Below, one piece after another: positions 1-10,954 of a DNA stretch of 64,000 nucleotides (positions within the stretch are counted from its first letter, which is position 1; every line of letters begins with the position of its first letter). A program made the position numbers and the translations under genes. Source of the DNA: Ambrosia x helenae (lineage: Eukaryota; Streptophyta; Magnoliopsida; Asterales; Asteraceae); NCBI GenBank assembly GCA_030844895.1, contig CM061234.1, forward strand, positions 10,013,173 to 10,077,172, read 5' to 3'. The notes beneath the pieces were generated by a model. It was not told the DNA's origin and made no database searches. It saw only the letters and a list, made by a program, of their open reading frames with translations.

Positions 1-960
1 TAGTCAAACTTGGTCAAACACTTTTGTAAAACACAAACTAAGTCATTGATTGGATACAATGGGTTATCTGAACAAACACTTATAGGTTGTTATATAATAG
101 GTTATTGGTAGTTGGATACCTATTTTATACACACTGGTTTTTATTTAGCACGCACATCTTAGGTGAGTTTCATGGCACCTTTACTGTTTTCCTGATAGAC
201 GAGAAACATGCTTCACAAACACACAAACATAGTATATCACATGTACTATTATATGACTTGTTACTGTAACGTAATTCCATTAAAAGTCCTTACAGTATGA
301 ACCGTATTATGTGTAGCATAGCGAGGAGATGTAAACAGATCTATTGGGTCTGATAAGCCAAACCTGTGTCGACTGGAGGTCGAATATGTGCATATTGTCC
401 TAAACATTTGCCATCGTGTAATGGACGGTAGCGGAAAGCAAACAAAACTACCAACAATCAGCAACTGTTTATGTGTGTTTAGTATCTTGTACAATGTGTA
501 GCTAGCATTAGATATAACTAGTAATTAATGTGGATCTAAACGAACGGACAAACGGATTTATCTACATTAAAAACTGTGAACTCACTGACTTAATTGTTGA
601 CACACTCTAACATGTTTTCTCATGTCGCTAAAGTAACACTGCTAGGATGCAAATGGAGTCTCATTTGCATTATTGGTTTACAAACATTTTAACATCTATT
701 TATGTTAGTTTGGTAACTCGCGTTTGTTTTTGTGAGGTGTTTTGAGATTGGTACTTGCATTTGCTTTGGCTGAACTTTTAAAGCTCAAACTATTTGGTTT
801 ATTTACGTATGGTTTTTCTAGTATATAGAGGTTATTCATTCGACCATTGACTGGATCCTGAAATATCACACACCTCATGGTAAAGCCTCTTAGTAGCAAT
901 TTGAGGGTGCGACGTTACAATTGTAAAAACATTAAATAGTGCTCAAGCGTTTAAAAAGAT
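1..960. other. No gene recognised
   Basis: I see no coding region, structured RNA or element ends here. The short open frames have no recognisable motifs and mixed base composition typical of plant spacer DNA. The stretch ends where the truncated non-LTR retrotransposon copy begins, at about 985. Confidence 0.6.
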
Positions 961-984
961 AAATGTACTTGAGTTTATTTTGTA

Positions 985-2740
985 AATCCATTTATCCGTG
1001 GGTCCAGGTCCTTTATGCCCAGCCGGCTAGGCTGTATGTGGGCAATGATTGTATTGGGGCTACCACCGGAGTGCAGCAAGGACATCCTTTAGGGCCCCTT
1101 CTCTTTGCCCTTGCCTTACATCCCCTTATCATGCGGATTCAGGAACACTGTAACCTACCGTTTCATGCCTGGTATTTGGATGATGGGACGATTATAGGCA
1201 ACGCAGCGGAGGTTGCTAAGGCTTTAGACAGAGGTCTTTTGGCCGACGTGTGACGAGTTGAAAACAGAGGTCTTTTGGCCGACGTGTGACGAGTTGAAAA
1301 GTCAGGAAGGGCTTTTCCCGACTGGGATTGGTAGACCTGAGAAAGGGGTTAAGCTCCTTAGTGGGGCTGTTAGCCGAGATCCTACCTTTATCGGGGAGTT
1401 GGCAGGGCGGCGGGCTACGAGTGCGGTTGCCCTCATGAAACTACTGCCCCGCCTTAGAGATCCCCAGAGTGAACTCCTGCTGCTCAGGTCATGCATGGGG
1501 GTCGCTAAGTTACTTTTTGGGTTACGAACTTGTCAACCCCACTTCATGGTGGATGCGGTATCCCTTTTCGATGATGGTCTCCGCGAAGCCATTGAAGATA
1601 TAGTTGTGTGTGGCGGCCCCTTCTTCGGGGACCTCCAGTGGCGATTGACATCCTTGCCGATGCGTTTAGGTGGTTTGGGCCTCCTTTCAGCTCGAGATGT
1701 TGGGGTCTATGCCTTTGTGGCGTCCAGAGCTCAGTCTTAGGAACTTCAGGATCATGTCCTCCGAAAAAGTGGGGTCATTGGACTAGACCCAGACTATCAA
1801 CAGGCGCTCGAACGCTTAAATGTCTATCTCCCGGACTTTGATATTGGCGGTTTTTCTAACAAGGACACCGCCCCCCAAAGCCACAATAAACTTTGGCGAA
1901 TGCTCTTTTTAGCAAAACTGCTCAGAGCCTGGGAGAAGTTTTTGAGTTGTCCACTTGCCAGAAGGCGGTGATTGAATGCCTAAAGGGCCCTCATGCTCAG
2001 GATTTTTTGACCGTTATCCCGATTGAGGGTTTGGGTCAATGCATGTCTACAGTAGAGTACAGGGCTATACTCAAGTACCGATTGATGATCCCTATGTACC
2101 CGGAAGATGAAACATGCCCCATATGCCGTAAAACTTGCATGGATAAATACGGGGAGCATGCAATTCATTGCAAGGAGCTCCCTGGTTTCAAATATCGGCA
2201 CGACTGGGTGAGGGACGTTTTGTGGGATATCTTGAGAAGAGCTGGGATCTCTGCCAAAAAGGAGGCCCCTGTAAACTTCCTCGCAGACCCCACGGAAGGG
2301 AGATCCACCCTGCGACCCGCAGATCTGCTTGTCTTTGGTTGGGAGAGGGGGAAACATGCCTGTGTGGACCTCACCGGGGTATCTCCGTTGGTTGGGTTAA
2401 AGGAAACAGGGTTCGTAGCTAGGCAAGCATCAAGAAAGGCGGAATCAAAGAAAGTAGATAAACACGCTAAAGCTTGTGCAGATAACCAACATGTCTTTAT
2501 CCCTCTGGCCTTCGACACCTTTGGCTCCCTGGCGCCAGAAGCTATTCGTTTCTTGACCAGGGTCCAACGGGTCGTCCACAGCAATGTTTCATCCCCAGGG
2601 GGCAAGGTTTTGTCTTTAGTAGACTAGGGTTTGCAATTCAAAAAGAGGTGGCGGCGCAGCTTGTTGCCCGTCTACCTGCTATTATGATGTAACTTTCGTA
2701 TTTTGTTTTAATGAGAAGTATCACTGCTTAACAAAAAAAA
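985..2740 (+). pseudogene. 5'-truncated non-LTR retrotransposon, REL-endonuclease type
   Basis: This is the 3' half of a reverse transcriptase ORF closely related to the longer copy at 10955-14400. It starts inside the RT domain (WVQVLYAQPARLYVGND), then carries motif B (GVQQGHPLGP, with His where the other copy has Asp) and motif C (WYLDDG). Next come the thumb region, a CCHC-like knuckle (CPICRKTC...HAIHC, about 2118-2172) and the RPADLLVFGW...CVDLTG segment of a restriction-like endonuclease. It is broken by a deletion with a 36-bp tandem duplication (1229-1300), an in-frame TAG at 1738, a frameshift near 1890 and another near 2605. A short A-run at 2733-2740 marks the 3' end. The 5' truncation fits target-primed reverse transcription. 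It is not functional. Confidence 0.85.
1229..1300 (+). repeat. 36-bp perfect tandem duplication in the RT pseudogene
   Basis: Bases 1229-1264 are repeated exactly at 1265-1300. Relative to the longer copy, the duplication replaces a deleted stretch of about 19 codons between the motif-C region and the TEVFWP motif. The deletion joins at a shared ACA trinucleotide, which suggests microhomology-mediated repair. Confidence 0.85.
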
Positions 2741-2781
2741 TTATATATGATAACAAATTAAACATTTATGAATTGACTTTT

Positions 2782-5485
2782 TGTCACAACCCGACCAAGG
2801 TGGGCCTGGTCGAAATTCCAGATTGGTGTCAAATATCTTATAATACAAGCAAACAGCGGAAGCGTTATAAATAACTATTCTTTTATAATAATAGTCAACA
2901 TGTCTATACAATGTGCATCTTAATACAATACTCTAGGTGATGTCTACGGTTCTCGCTTGCCTTCCGATTCGTCCGTCGGGATGCTCCGAGTCGCAGCTAC
3001 TCCTTCCTTCTAACTCAAACAGGTACCTGAACACATGCTTAAAATAGGTTTTGGGTCAACAATAATGTTGGTGAGTCCGTGCGTGCGTTTAACTAGTTTA
3101 AAACATGGTTTATCATTTCAATACAAGTTATTATTCCAAAGCAAGTTTGACAAGTTAAAACAGTTTAACATATAGCGATGTACAAGCCACACCTCAATCC
3201 TAACAATGGATCCATCTACTCCCATTATGGACTCCCATGGCAAAATACGTGACACATACCACAGCGGAGGGTTTCCCGGGCTTCCGAGTCCACTGCGTGC
3301 GGGGGTTTCCCCAAGTAGCGCTACCCACATATCAAGCGGCCCAATCTCCCGTTGGGTTGATGAGTGTGGTGGTATCGGGAGCACCTTGTCACATCATCTG
3401 GTTCATCACATTCGACTGGTTCTGTACTGGAAGCATGTATTCACCCCAAAACAGTTAAAATACAAAAAGAGGGGATGGTTCACGAGACTCACCTGGAAAC
3501 AATGCACGCGAGTAATTTATAACAATCGAAGCGTCCGACCTCTTATACTGGTATTCTTCCTGGTAGAATCCTAAGTCGACAAATATTGTTAGTTTTGGTT
3601 TTTATCAGTTAATGATAACGCGTGGGGACGAGCTCGAGCGTTTGGTTTCTATGTATCTTTGTGTCCGAAGTTTCACGTGCCAATTCTACCACTTAAGTTC
3701 CATGCTCAAGGTATTACAAGTTAACATCCATTTTAACGGGGTTTATACTTTAGTCCTCATGTGTAGTTAACTTGATCGAGTCTATGCCCTAAGTGTCAAG
3801 TGTTCAAGTTAATGTACAAGTGTCCGAGGTATTAGTAACAATGTTTACAAGGTTCTAAGTGTTTATTTTTAAGAGCCAATGTAGTTGTCCGATATCTAAT
3901 CCATAACTAATATCCAAGTTCGTGTATTTAATATCCAAGGTCTCGAGTTATCTAATGTTCGTACGACTAGTCCGCAAGTTATCAAATGTCCAAATCTTAA
4001 GCATCACATGTCTAGTTCTAGTCGCGTCCGCATCTTAGTCCCAATGTCCAATTGTCATAAACTAGTATCCATCTTAATCTATAAGTTGATATTTAAAGTA
4101 GCTTAGTATACATTTTATATATTTATATAACATTCATCAATATAAGTTCCCCTAACCAAGTCCGTGTCTAAATGTCGAGTCTAATGTTGTCCTCCAAACT
4201 CCAAGTTGTCTAATCCCATTTATTTGTCTAGGCGCCAAAATGTTATCTAACTCCCAAGTATCCGAGTCAAGGTATATAACTAATGTCCAAACTAAATGGT
4301 GATCATGGTCTTGGTTCATAAAAGCTCGTCAAGTCCCACACGCCATATTATATAATCTAAATGTTATTACTAATATAAGTTTCAAGTTAGTATGTCCGTT
4401 TATACCTCGCTCTCGACCCATAGTTCGTGTTGACCGGGCTGACCTGGTTGACTTCAGTTGACCAGTGTTGACCAGCTTGGCTTTCTGTTGACTGACTGCT
4501 GACCCGTCCTTTGACCCGAGCTCTTGTACCAACAACCACTACTTATAGTTTTGGTCACAACCACAGACCATTGGTCACCTGCGATCACTGTACAACCACT
4601 CCTAACCATCAACCTTCTCACCTTAACACCACCACAACCTCCCACCGTAACCCCACCTCTATCACCGTCGACCATCCACCACCACTGAGCCCTGCCATAA
4701 CCCACCAAAACCACCATCGGAAACCCACCTTCACCATCAACATCCCCTAGACAACCACCTTTGTGAGCCACCATTAACCACCATTGTCAACCCTTAACAT
4801 CATCGCCATCTTCATAATCACGATTCACAGATCATGCATCAATGGAAAAGGGTTGGTTTGGGGATTTACCTCGATTGGGTTTGGGGAACGGGATGTCGAC
4901 GCTGCACAGAACCACCACCTCACCACTGTCGTCGTCATCCTCCTCCTCCGGGTTCTCTCTCTCCTCCTCTGCTTCTTTCTTTCTCCCGACTCTTTCTCTC
5001 TCCGCGTCTCTCTCTCTCTCTCTGCAGGTTTCTCTCTCTATCTTTCTCTCTCTAAATAATAATCAGAAGAGGTTGTGGAGATGATGGTGTGTTTTGTGGG
5101 GGTTGGCCGCCGGAGAGCCGCCGCCGGCGGAGGAGACCCTCCGGTCTCCCTCTTTCTCCTGCTCACTCTCTCTCTATCAACATAGTGTATGTGTGTGTTT
5201 ATGATAAGAAGAATACACACATATGTGTGTTTTTATAAAACAAAAAGGAGTGGGTGGCATCAAGAGGGGAGGACAAGTGTCCTCTCCCTTGGTGACTCAC
5301 CTAATCCGTTCGGGTGCGGGTTGGGTTCGTTATAGCGTATTAACTCGGTCCTGTACGCGTATTATAATAATATTGTTTATACTATTCGGTTCGGTTTTCA
5401 GTTTCGCACCTAACCGGCTCGCTCATTATTGATTTCTATTTAAATAATTGCGAAAAATTTTGGGGATCTGTACCGGGTTGTTACA
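2782..5485 (-). repeat. 3' LTR of the young retrotransposon
   Basis: This is the 3' LTR when read on the minus strand, bounded by TGTAACAACCCG at 5485 and CGGGTTGTGACA at 2782. Differences from the other LTR that I can see are at 3043, 3300, 4604, 4835, 5246 and 5449, plus a CT unit near 5013 and one G near 5127. It contains a CT-rich tract (4955-5055), a Pro/His-type CCACCA-rich stretch (4560-4790) and a long run of degenerate short words (3700-4310). ORFs inside it duplicate those in the other LTR and are not genes. Confidence 0.95.
4399..4515 (-). promoter_or_regulatory. W-box cluster and TATA-like box in the 3' LTR
   Basis: Six TTGAC cores, the W-box core bound by WRKY factors, occur on the plus strand at 4430, 4448, 4458, 4468, 4488 and 4511. 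On the transcribed minus strand they sit just upstream of a TATA-like GGTATAAA (4406-4399). The spacing fits a U3 promoter. W-box function is known for WRKY targets generally; its use here is inference. Confidence 0.55.
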
Positions 5486-5498
5486 TTCTCCCCCCCTT
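5486..5498 (-). other. Polypurine tract
   Basis: On the minus strand, AAGGGGGGGAGAA directly abuts the start of the 3' LTR. This is the expected position and composition for the plus-strand priming site of an LTR retrotransposon, and it fixes the element's orientation. Confidence 0.9.
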
Positions 5499-8136
5499 AT
5501 AAGAATTTCGTCCGCGAAATTATGGTTGGGGTTATATCTTGTAATTTAGTTACGGTTCTCATAACTTGTTAAGGTTATTTCCTCTAATGACACTCTTGGA
5601 TATGAATTTATAGTTATATCACTAGGTGGACTAGTCGTATTATCTAAGTTGAGGGAACAATTTCAGAGTACACCACAAGGTTACAAGGATCTATGTATAC
5701 TGGTGTGCTACGCAGACCGTGATATATTTTTCCAAGGCAGGTTTTCGGCTTATACGAACAACATGAAGGCTCTAAACTTTGACAATTCTACTTCCAAGAC
5801 GAACGTATGGATATTGACTCGTTGGATTGGGTGTCCACACACCCAAAGGTTTACCCAACCGGTGGTTTGATAGTCGTCAAAACGAGTAAATAAACAGCTA
5901 GGACATGGAAATCACGGAAACAGGACCTGCAAATTCTTCGAGTTTTGGTGGTTCGATTGGTTTTAAGAATGATCCTGTTTCATTTCCTTATTAGTTTAAC
6001 GAAACGATTCAATGGGGAGGGATGAAAGGCATTTGAATGGATGGGTACTTAAAAAAAAACCAATTGTGCACTTGCCAAGTTGAGCGTCACTTGGGCTTTA
6101 GTAAAGAAATACTCTTTATATCGAGTGTTTTCCTTGTCGTTCACAATAAGGGATCAAAATGGTTTGGGCGTTTCCATTTACCGCAATCGAGTTTATAAAC
6201 AGATTCCCGGAAGATTTCAGTGTCAGTCAAATAAAAGGGTACCTTCTAGTTTGGGCCGAAGAGTTTTACTGGAAAGGAGAAGATTGAATGTTTTCTTTGC
6301 TTTCACATCGAGCGCACCGTCCTTGTAGGGATTGTGATATTTGATCAAAATGATAGTTTCGCCAAAAATAACAGAGAAATGATTTTTGTTTAACGCAACG
6401 TCCGAAGACAGACTAGAGTTTATTCTAGGTCGGACTTCCAGTTTTAGTTCTGACGTACCATTGACGCTTATATATAGGGTGTACCGCAGCTAACCCACCA
6501 CGTCTTTGATACACCAGAAACTTACCAGAAGTCTTTTTTTTTTTTTAAGGTTTAAAATTTTGAATTGATTCCCAGTCTCATTCTTGATGTACCATCGGCG
6601 TTTATATATAGGGTGTACCGCAGCCAACCCACCACACCTTTGGTACTTCAAAAACGAACTGGGATCTTTTCCGAAATTCCGTGTGGAATTCTACACTACC
6701 ATAACGTACCGGTAAATTGGCGATCCCAATTTACCTTACATTAGAGTGTTACGTTTTCCGAGGATATTTAGCACGAATGATCAAAATGCAAAGTTTTAGA
6801 AAACTTGTGATAGCATTGAGGCACATAAACGTTTCGATTGGCTCTGAATTAATGGTTTTGGTACAAATGAAGAGGGAGTTTGCTAAGGAGGATCATACTC
6901 TTTAGGTTGTTTCTTGTTTTGCGTTTAGCAATTCAAGGGTTTCTAAGTCAGATTGGCCAGGTTAACCGTGAAATGTATGTGAAAATCTCCTATCATTCAC
7001 TAGTGTATCATTAAAATTTCTCCAAAGGAGCTAGGTGTTGCACTACATATGAATAGAGGTAGGGGTATCACGGGGATTATGGTACAAGGTCGTCTCGAAT
7101 ATCCAAAATGGTTTAATTCTTCTAGGTCTGATAATTATGATAGTAGGTATGTTTTTGCTTAAAATTTGGAAAGAAATTCAACATTTTGGTTAACAATCAG
7201 GAAATCTTAACACAGATTTAGAATGATCGTCGAGTAAACTAAGGCTTTCTTGGCGTTCTCATAAAGTTTCAGAAGTTATACCTTTCGAAAAGACTTAAAT
7301 GTCCAGAGAGCTAAGAATAAACATGGGAATTTTTTTTTTTTTTTTGTACTTAAGTTTCATCAAAAGAGCTGGAACACGGTGTCCGAGGGATTTCTGATGG
7401 CAAAATGAGGGAAAATCACCGGGTTTGCTTATGAGTTTTTCCTAAAGTGATCATGAATTTTCAAGATTTTACGAAATTAAATCAAAGAACGTGCAACAAA
7501 TAGAATTTTTTTAAAATGCTAAAACGGAATATCGAGCATAAGTTTGATTTTCTAAAATAGAAGTTTGGAATGTTTGTTACACAAACAAGGGCTTCTTACG
7601 GATAACTCTATCAAAGTGTTCTAATAAATGTCGGAGGATCATCTGAAAGATTTGAGGTTACAGTTCATCGAAGGGAAGCGTTGTGGTTAAGAAATTAAGA
7701 AGTACACAAAACATGGTGTATTCCTAACGCATCTGTAGTAGGTATTCGTGGTCTAGACAAGTTTCTTATTTCAGAGTGTTGATTCGACTCTCACGATCTT
7801 TAATAAGATATTCCCGAAATGCCCTTATGCCTGCGGATTCGTGATTATGTTCGCGACCATAATCATTTCCTCGCCTCACTTAAGCATCCAAGTATATTCT
7901 TTATAAAAATCATGATATCTCATCTTCTCTCTAGTTTACTCACGTGTTTTTGGTAAAGTCTCATCCTAATGTGTTCAGTACCCGTGGTCGACTCGTTCGG
8001 TATCACCTTGTTGCATCTCCAGCTTATCCGTTACGTTTCGGTTCTCCAAACCGAAATAAACTCTGCGGCTTCAAAGGTTAGGATCCTAGGGTTTACAACC
8101 GAAGCTTAATGGAATTCTTATTCGCTTCAGTTGTTT
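5499..8136 (-). other. Non-coding interior of the young LTR retrotransposon
   Basis: No retroviral-type domain can be seen in any frame. The longest open frames are under 85 codons and carry no gag zinc knuckle, protease DTG/DSG, YxDD or integrase motif. A 61-bp module is duplicated at 6452-6512 and 6586-6646. T-runs occur at 6535-6546 and 7330-7345. A packaging signal would be expected here, but I cannot locate one. Confidence 0.75.
6452..6646. repeat. Duplicated 61-bp module inside the element
   Basis: Two diverged copies, 6452-6512 and 6586-6646, share the block TATATATAGGGTGTACCGCA followed by an AACCCACCAC core. They are the only clear internal repeat of the non-coding interior. Confidence 0.8.
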
Positions 8137-8148
8137 GCTCTGATACCA
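8137..8148 (-). other. Primer binding site, tRNA-iMet
   Basis: Minus-strand TGGTATCAGAGC is complementary to the 3' end of plant initiator methionine tRNA. It lies two bases inside the end of the 5' LTR at 8151. This is the standard PBS of many plant copia and gypsy elements. Confidence 0.92.
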
Positions 8149-8150
8149 AC

Positions 8151-10855
8151 TGTCACAACCCGACCAAGGTGGGCCTGGTCGAAATTCCAGATTGGTGTCA
8201 AATATCTTATAATACAAGCAAACAGCGGAAGCGTTATAAATAACTATTCTTTTATAATAATAGTCAACATGTCTATACAATGTGCATCTTAATACAATAC
8301 TCTAGGTGATGTCTACGGTTCTCGCTTGCCTTCCGATTCGTCCGTCGGGATGCTCCGAGTCGCAGCTACTCCTTCCTTCTAACTCAAACAGGTACCTGAA
8401 CACATGCTTAACATAGGTTTTGGGTCAACAATAATGTTGGTGAGTCCGTGCGTGCGTTTAACTAGTTTAAAACATGGTTTATCATTTCAATACAAGTTAT
8501 TATTCCAAAGCAAGTTTGACAAGTTAAAACAGTTTAACATATAGCGATGTACAAGCCACACCTCAATCCTAACAATGGATCCATCTACTCCCATTATGGA
8601 CTCCCATGGCAAAATACGTGACACATACCACAGCGGAGGGTTTCCCGGGCTTCCGAGTCCACTGCGTGTGGGGGTTTCCCCAAGTAGCGCTACCCACATA
8701 TCAAGCGGCCCAATCTCCCGTTGGGTTGATGAGTGTGGTGGTATCGGGAGCACCTTGTCACATCATCTGGTTCATCACATTCGACTGGTTCTGTACTGGA
8801 AGCATGTATTCACCCCAAAACAGTTAAAATACAAAAAGAGGGGATGGTTCACGAGACTCACCTGGAAACAATGCACGCGAGTAATTTATAACAATCGAAG
8901 CGTCCGACCTCTTATACTGGTATTCTTCCTGGTAGAATCCTAAGTCGACAAATATTGTTAGTTTTGGTTTTTATCAGTTAATGATAACGCGTGGGGACGA
9001 GCTCGAGCGTTTGGTTTCTATGTATCTTTGTGTCCGAAGTTTCACGTGCCAATTCTACCACTTAAGTTCCATGCTCAAGGTATTACAAGTTAACATCCAT
9101 TTTAACGGGGTTTATACTTTAGTCCTCATGTGTAGTTAACTTGATCGAGTCTATGCCCTAAGTGTCAAGTGTTCAAGTTAATGTACAAGTGTCCGAGGTA
9201 TTAGTAACAATGTTTACAAGGTTCTAAGTGTTTATTTTTAAGAGCCAATGTAGTTGTCCGATATCTAATCCATAACTAATATCCAAGTTCGTGTATTTAA
9301 TATCCAAGGTCTCGAGTTATCTAATGTTCGTACGACTAGTCCGCAAGTTATCAAATGTCCAAATCTTAAGCATCACATGTCTAGTTCTAGTCGCGTCCGC
9401 ATCTTAGTCCCAATGTCCAATTGTCATAAACTAGTATCCATCTTAATCTATAAGTTGATATTTAAAGTAGCTTAGTATACATTTTATATATTTATATAAC
9501 ATTCATCAATATAAGTTCCCCTAACCAAGTCCGTGTCTAAATGTCGAGTCTAATGTTGTCCTCCAAACTCCAAGTTGTCTAATCCCATTTATTTGTCTAG
9601 GCGCCAAAATGTTATCTAACTCCCAAGTATCCGAGTCAAGGTATATAACTAATGTCCAAACTAAATGGTGATCATGGTCTTGGTTCATAAAAGCTCGTCA
9701 AGTCCCACACGCCATATTATATAATCTAAATGTTATTACTAATATAAGTTTCAAGTTAGTATGTCCGTTTATACCTCGCTCTCGACCCATAGTTCGTGTT
9801 GACCGGGCTGACCTGGTTGACTTCAGTTGACCAGTGTTGACCAGCTTGGCTTTCTGTTGACTGACTGCTGACCCGTCCTTTGACCCGAGCTCTTGTACCA
9901 ACAACCACTACTTATAGTTTTGGTCACAACCACAGACCATTGGTCACCTGCGATCACTGTACAACCACTCCTGACCATCAACCTTCTCACCTTAACACCA
10001 CCACAACCTCCCACCGTAACCCCACCTCTATCACCGTCGACCATCCACCACCACTGAGCCCTGCCATAACCCACCAAAACCACCATCGGAAACCCACCTT
10101 CACCATCAACATCCCCTAGACAACCACCTTTGTGAGCCACCATTAACCACCATTGTCAACCCTTAACATCATCGCCATCTTCATAATCACGATTCACAGA
10201 TCAGGCATCAATGGAAAAGGGTTGGTTTGGGGATTTACCTCGATTGGGTTTGGGGAACGGGATGTCGACGCTGCACAGAACCACCACCTCACCACTGTCG
10301 TCGTCATCCTCCTCCTCCGGGTTCTCTCTCTCCTCCTCTGCTTCTTTCTTTCTCCCGACTCTTTCTCTCTCCGCGTCTCTCTCTCTCTCTCTCTGCAGGT
10401 TTCTCTCTCTATCTTTCTCTCTCTAAATAATAATCAGAAGAGGTTGTGGAGATGATGGTGTGTTTTGTGGGGGTTGGCCGCCGGAGAGCCGCCGCCGCGG
10501 AGGAGACCCTCCGGTCTCCCTCTTTCTCCTGCTCACTCTCTCTCTATCAACATAGTGTATGTGTGTGTTTATGATAAGAAGAATACACACATATGTGTGT
10601 TTTTATAAAACAAAACGGAGTGGGTGGCATCAAGAGGGGAGGACAAGTGTCCTCTCCCTTGGTGACTCACCTAATCCGTTCGGGTGCGGGTTGGGTTCGT
10701 TATAGCGTATTAACTCGGTCCTGTACGCGTATTATAATAATATTGTTTATACTATTCGGTTCGGTTTTCAGTTTCGCACCTAACCGGCTCGCTCATTATT
10801 GATTTCTATTTAAATAATCGCGAAAAATTTTGGGGATCTGTACCGGGTTGTTACA
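8151..10855 (-). repeat. 5' LTR of the young retrotransposon
   Basis: This LTR is 2705 bp long and almost identical to 2782-5485. On the minus strand it starts at 10855 (TGTAACAACCCG) and ends at 8151. As the 5' LTR it should hold the working promoter of this insertion. Confidence 0.95.
9768..9884 (-). promoter_or_regulatory. W-box cluster and TATA-like box in the 5' LTR
   Basis: This is the same arrangement as in the 3' LTR. TTGAC cores lie at 9799, 9817, 9827, 9837, 9857 and 9880, and GGTATAAA lies at 9775-9768 on the minus strand. The six cores and the TATA-like box are unchanged between the LTRs, as expected for a young insertion. Confidence 0.55.
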
Positions 10856-10954
10856 CTTTTGATTTATAATATTCGCATAATCGTTTATATGATATCAAGC
10901 AGGGTTGAATATTTGTTACACAAATTGTATCCCATCAATTTCTAAACTCATTAA

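Larger units (their letters stand above)
2777..10860 (-). mobile_element. Complete non-coding LTR retrotransposon
   Basis: The element lies on the minus strand with all structural parts visible. Two 2.7-kb direct LTRs (2782-5485 and 8151-10855) begin TG and end CA. An exact 5-bp target duplication, CTTTT, flanks it at 2777-2781 and 10856-10860. A tRNA-iMet primer site is next to the right LTR and a polypurine tract is next to the left LTR. The internal region (5486-8150, 2665 bp) has no gag, protease, RT, RNase H or integrase that I can recognise, so the element must rely on enzymes supplied in trans. Long LTRs with a non-coding interior resemble the LARD class. I could spot only six substitutions and two small indels between the LTRs, so the insertion is recent. 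The parent family is probably gypsy, but the sequence does not prove this. Confidence 0.93.

Noticed and set aside
3206..3574. 122-codon ORF, repeated at 8575-8943
   Set aside because: It lies in both LTR copies, differs only by LTR drift and has no recognisable domain. It is LTR sequence, not a gene.
4784..5084. Ser/Leu-rich ORFs with apparent membrane segments
   Set aside because: They come from the CT-rich tract in the LTR read in three frames, and all three frames look similar.
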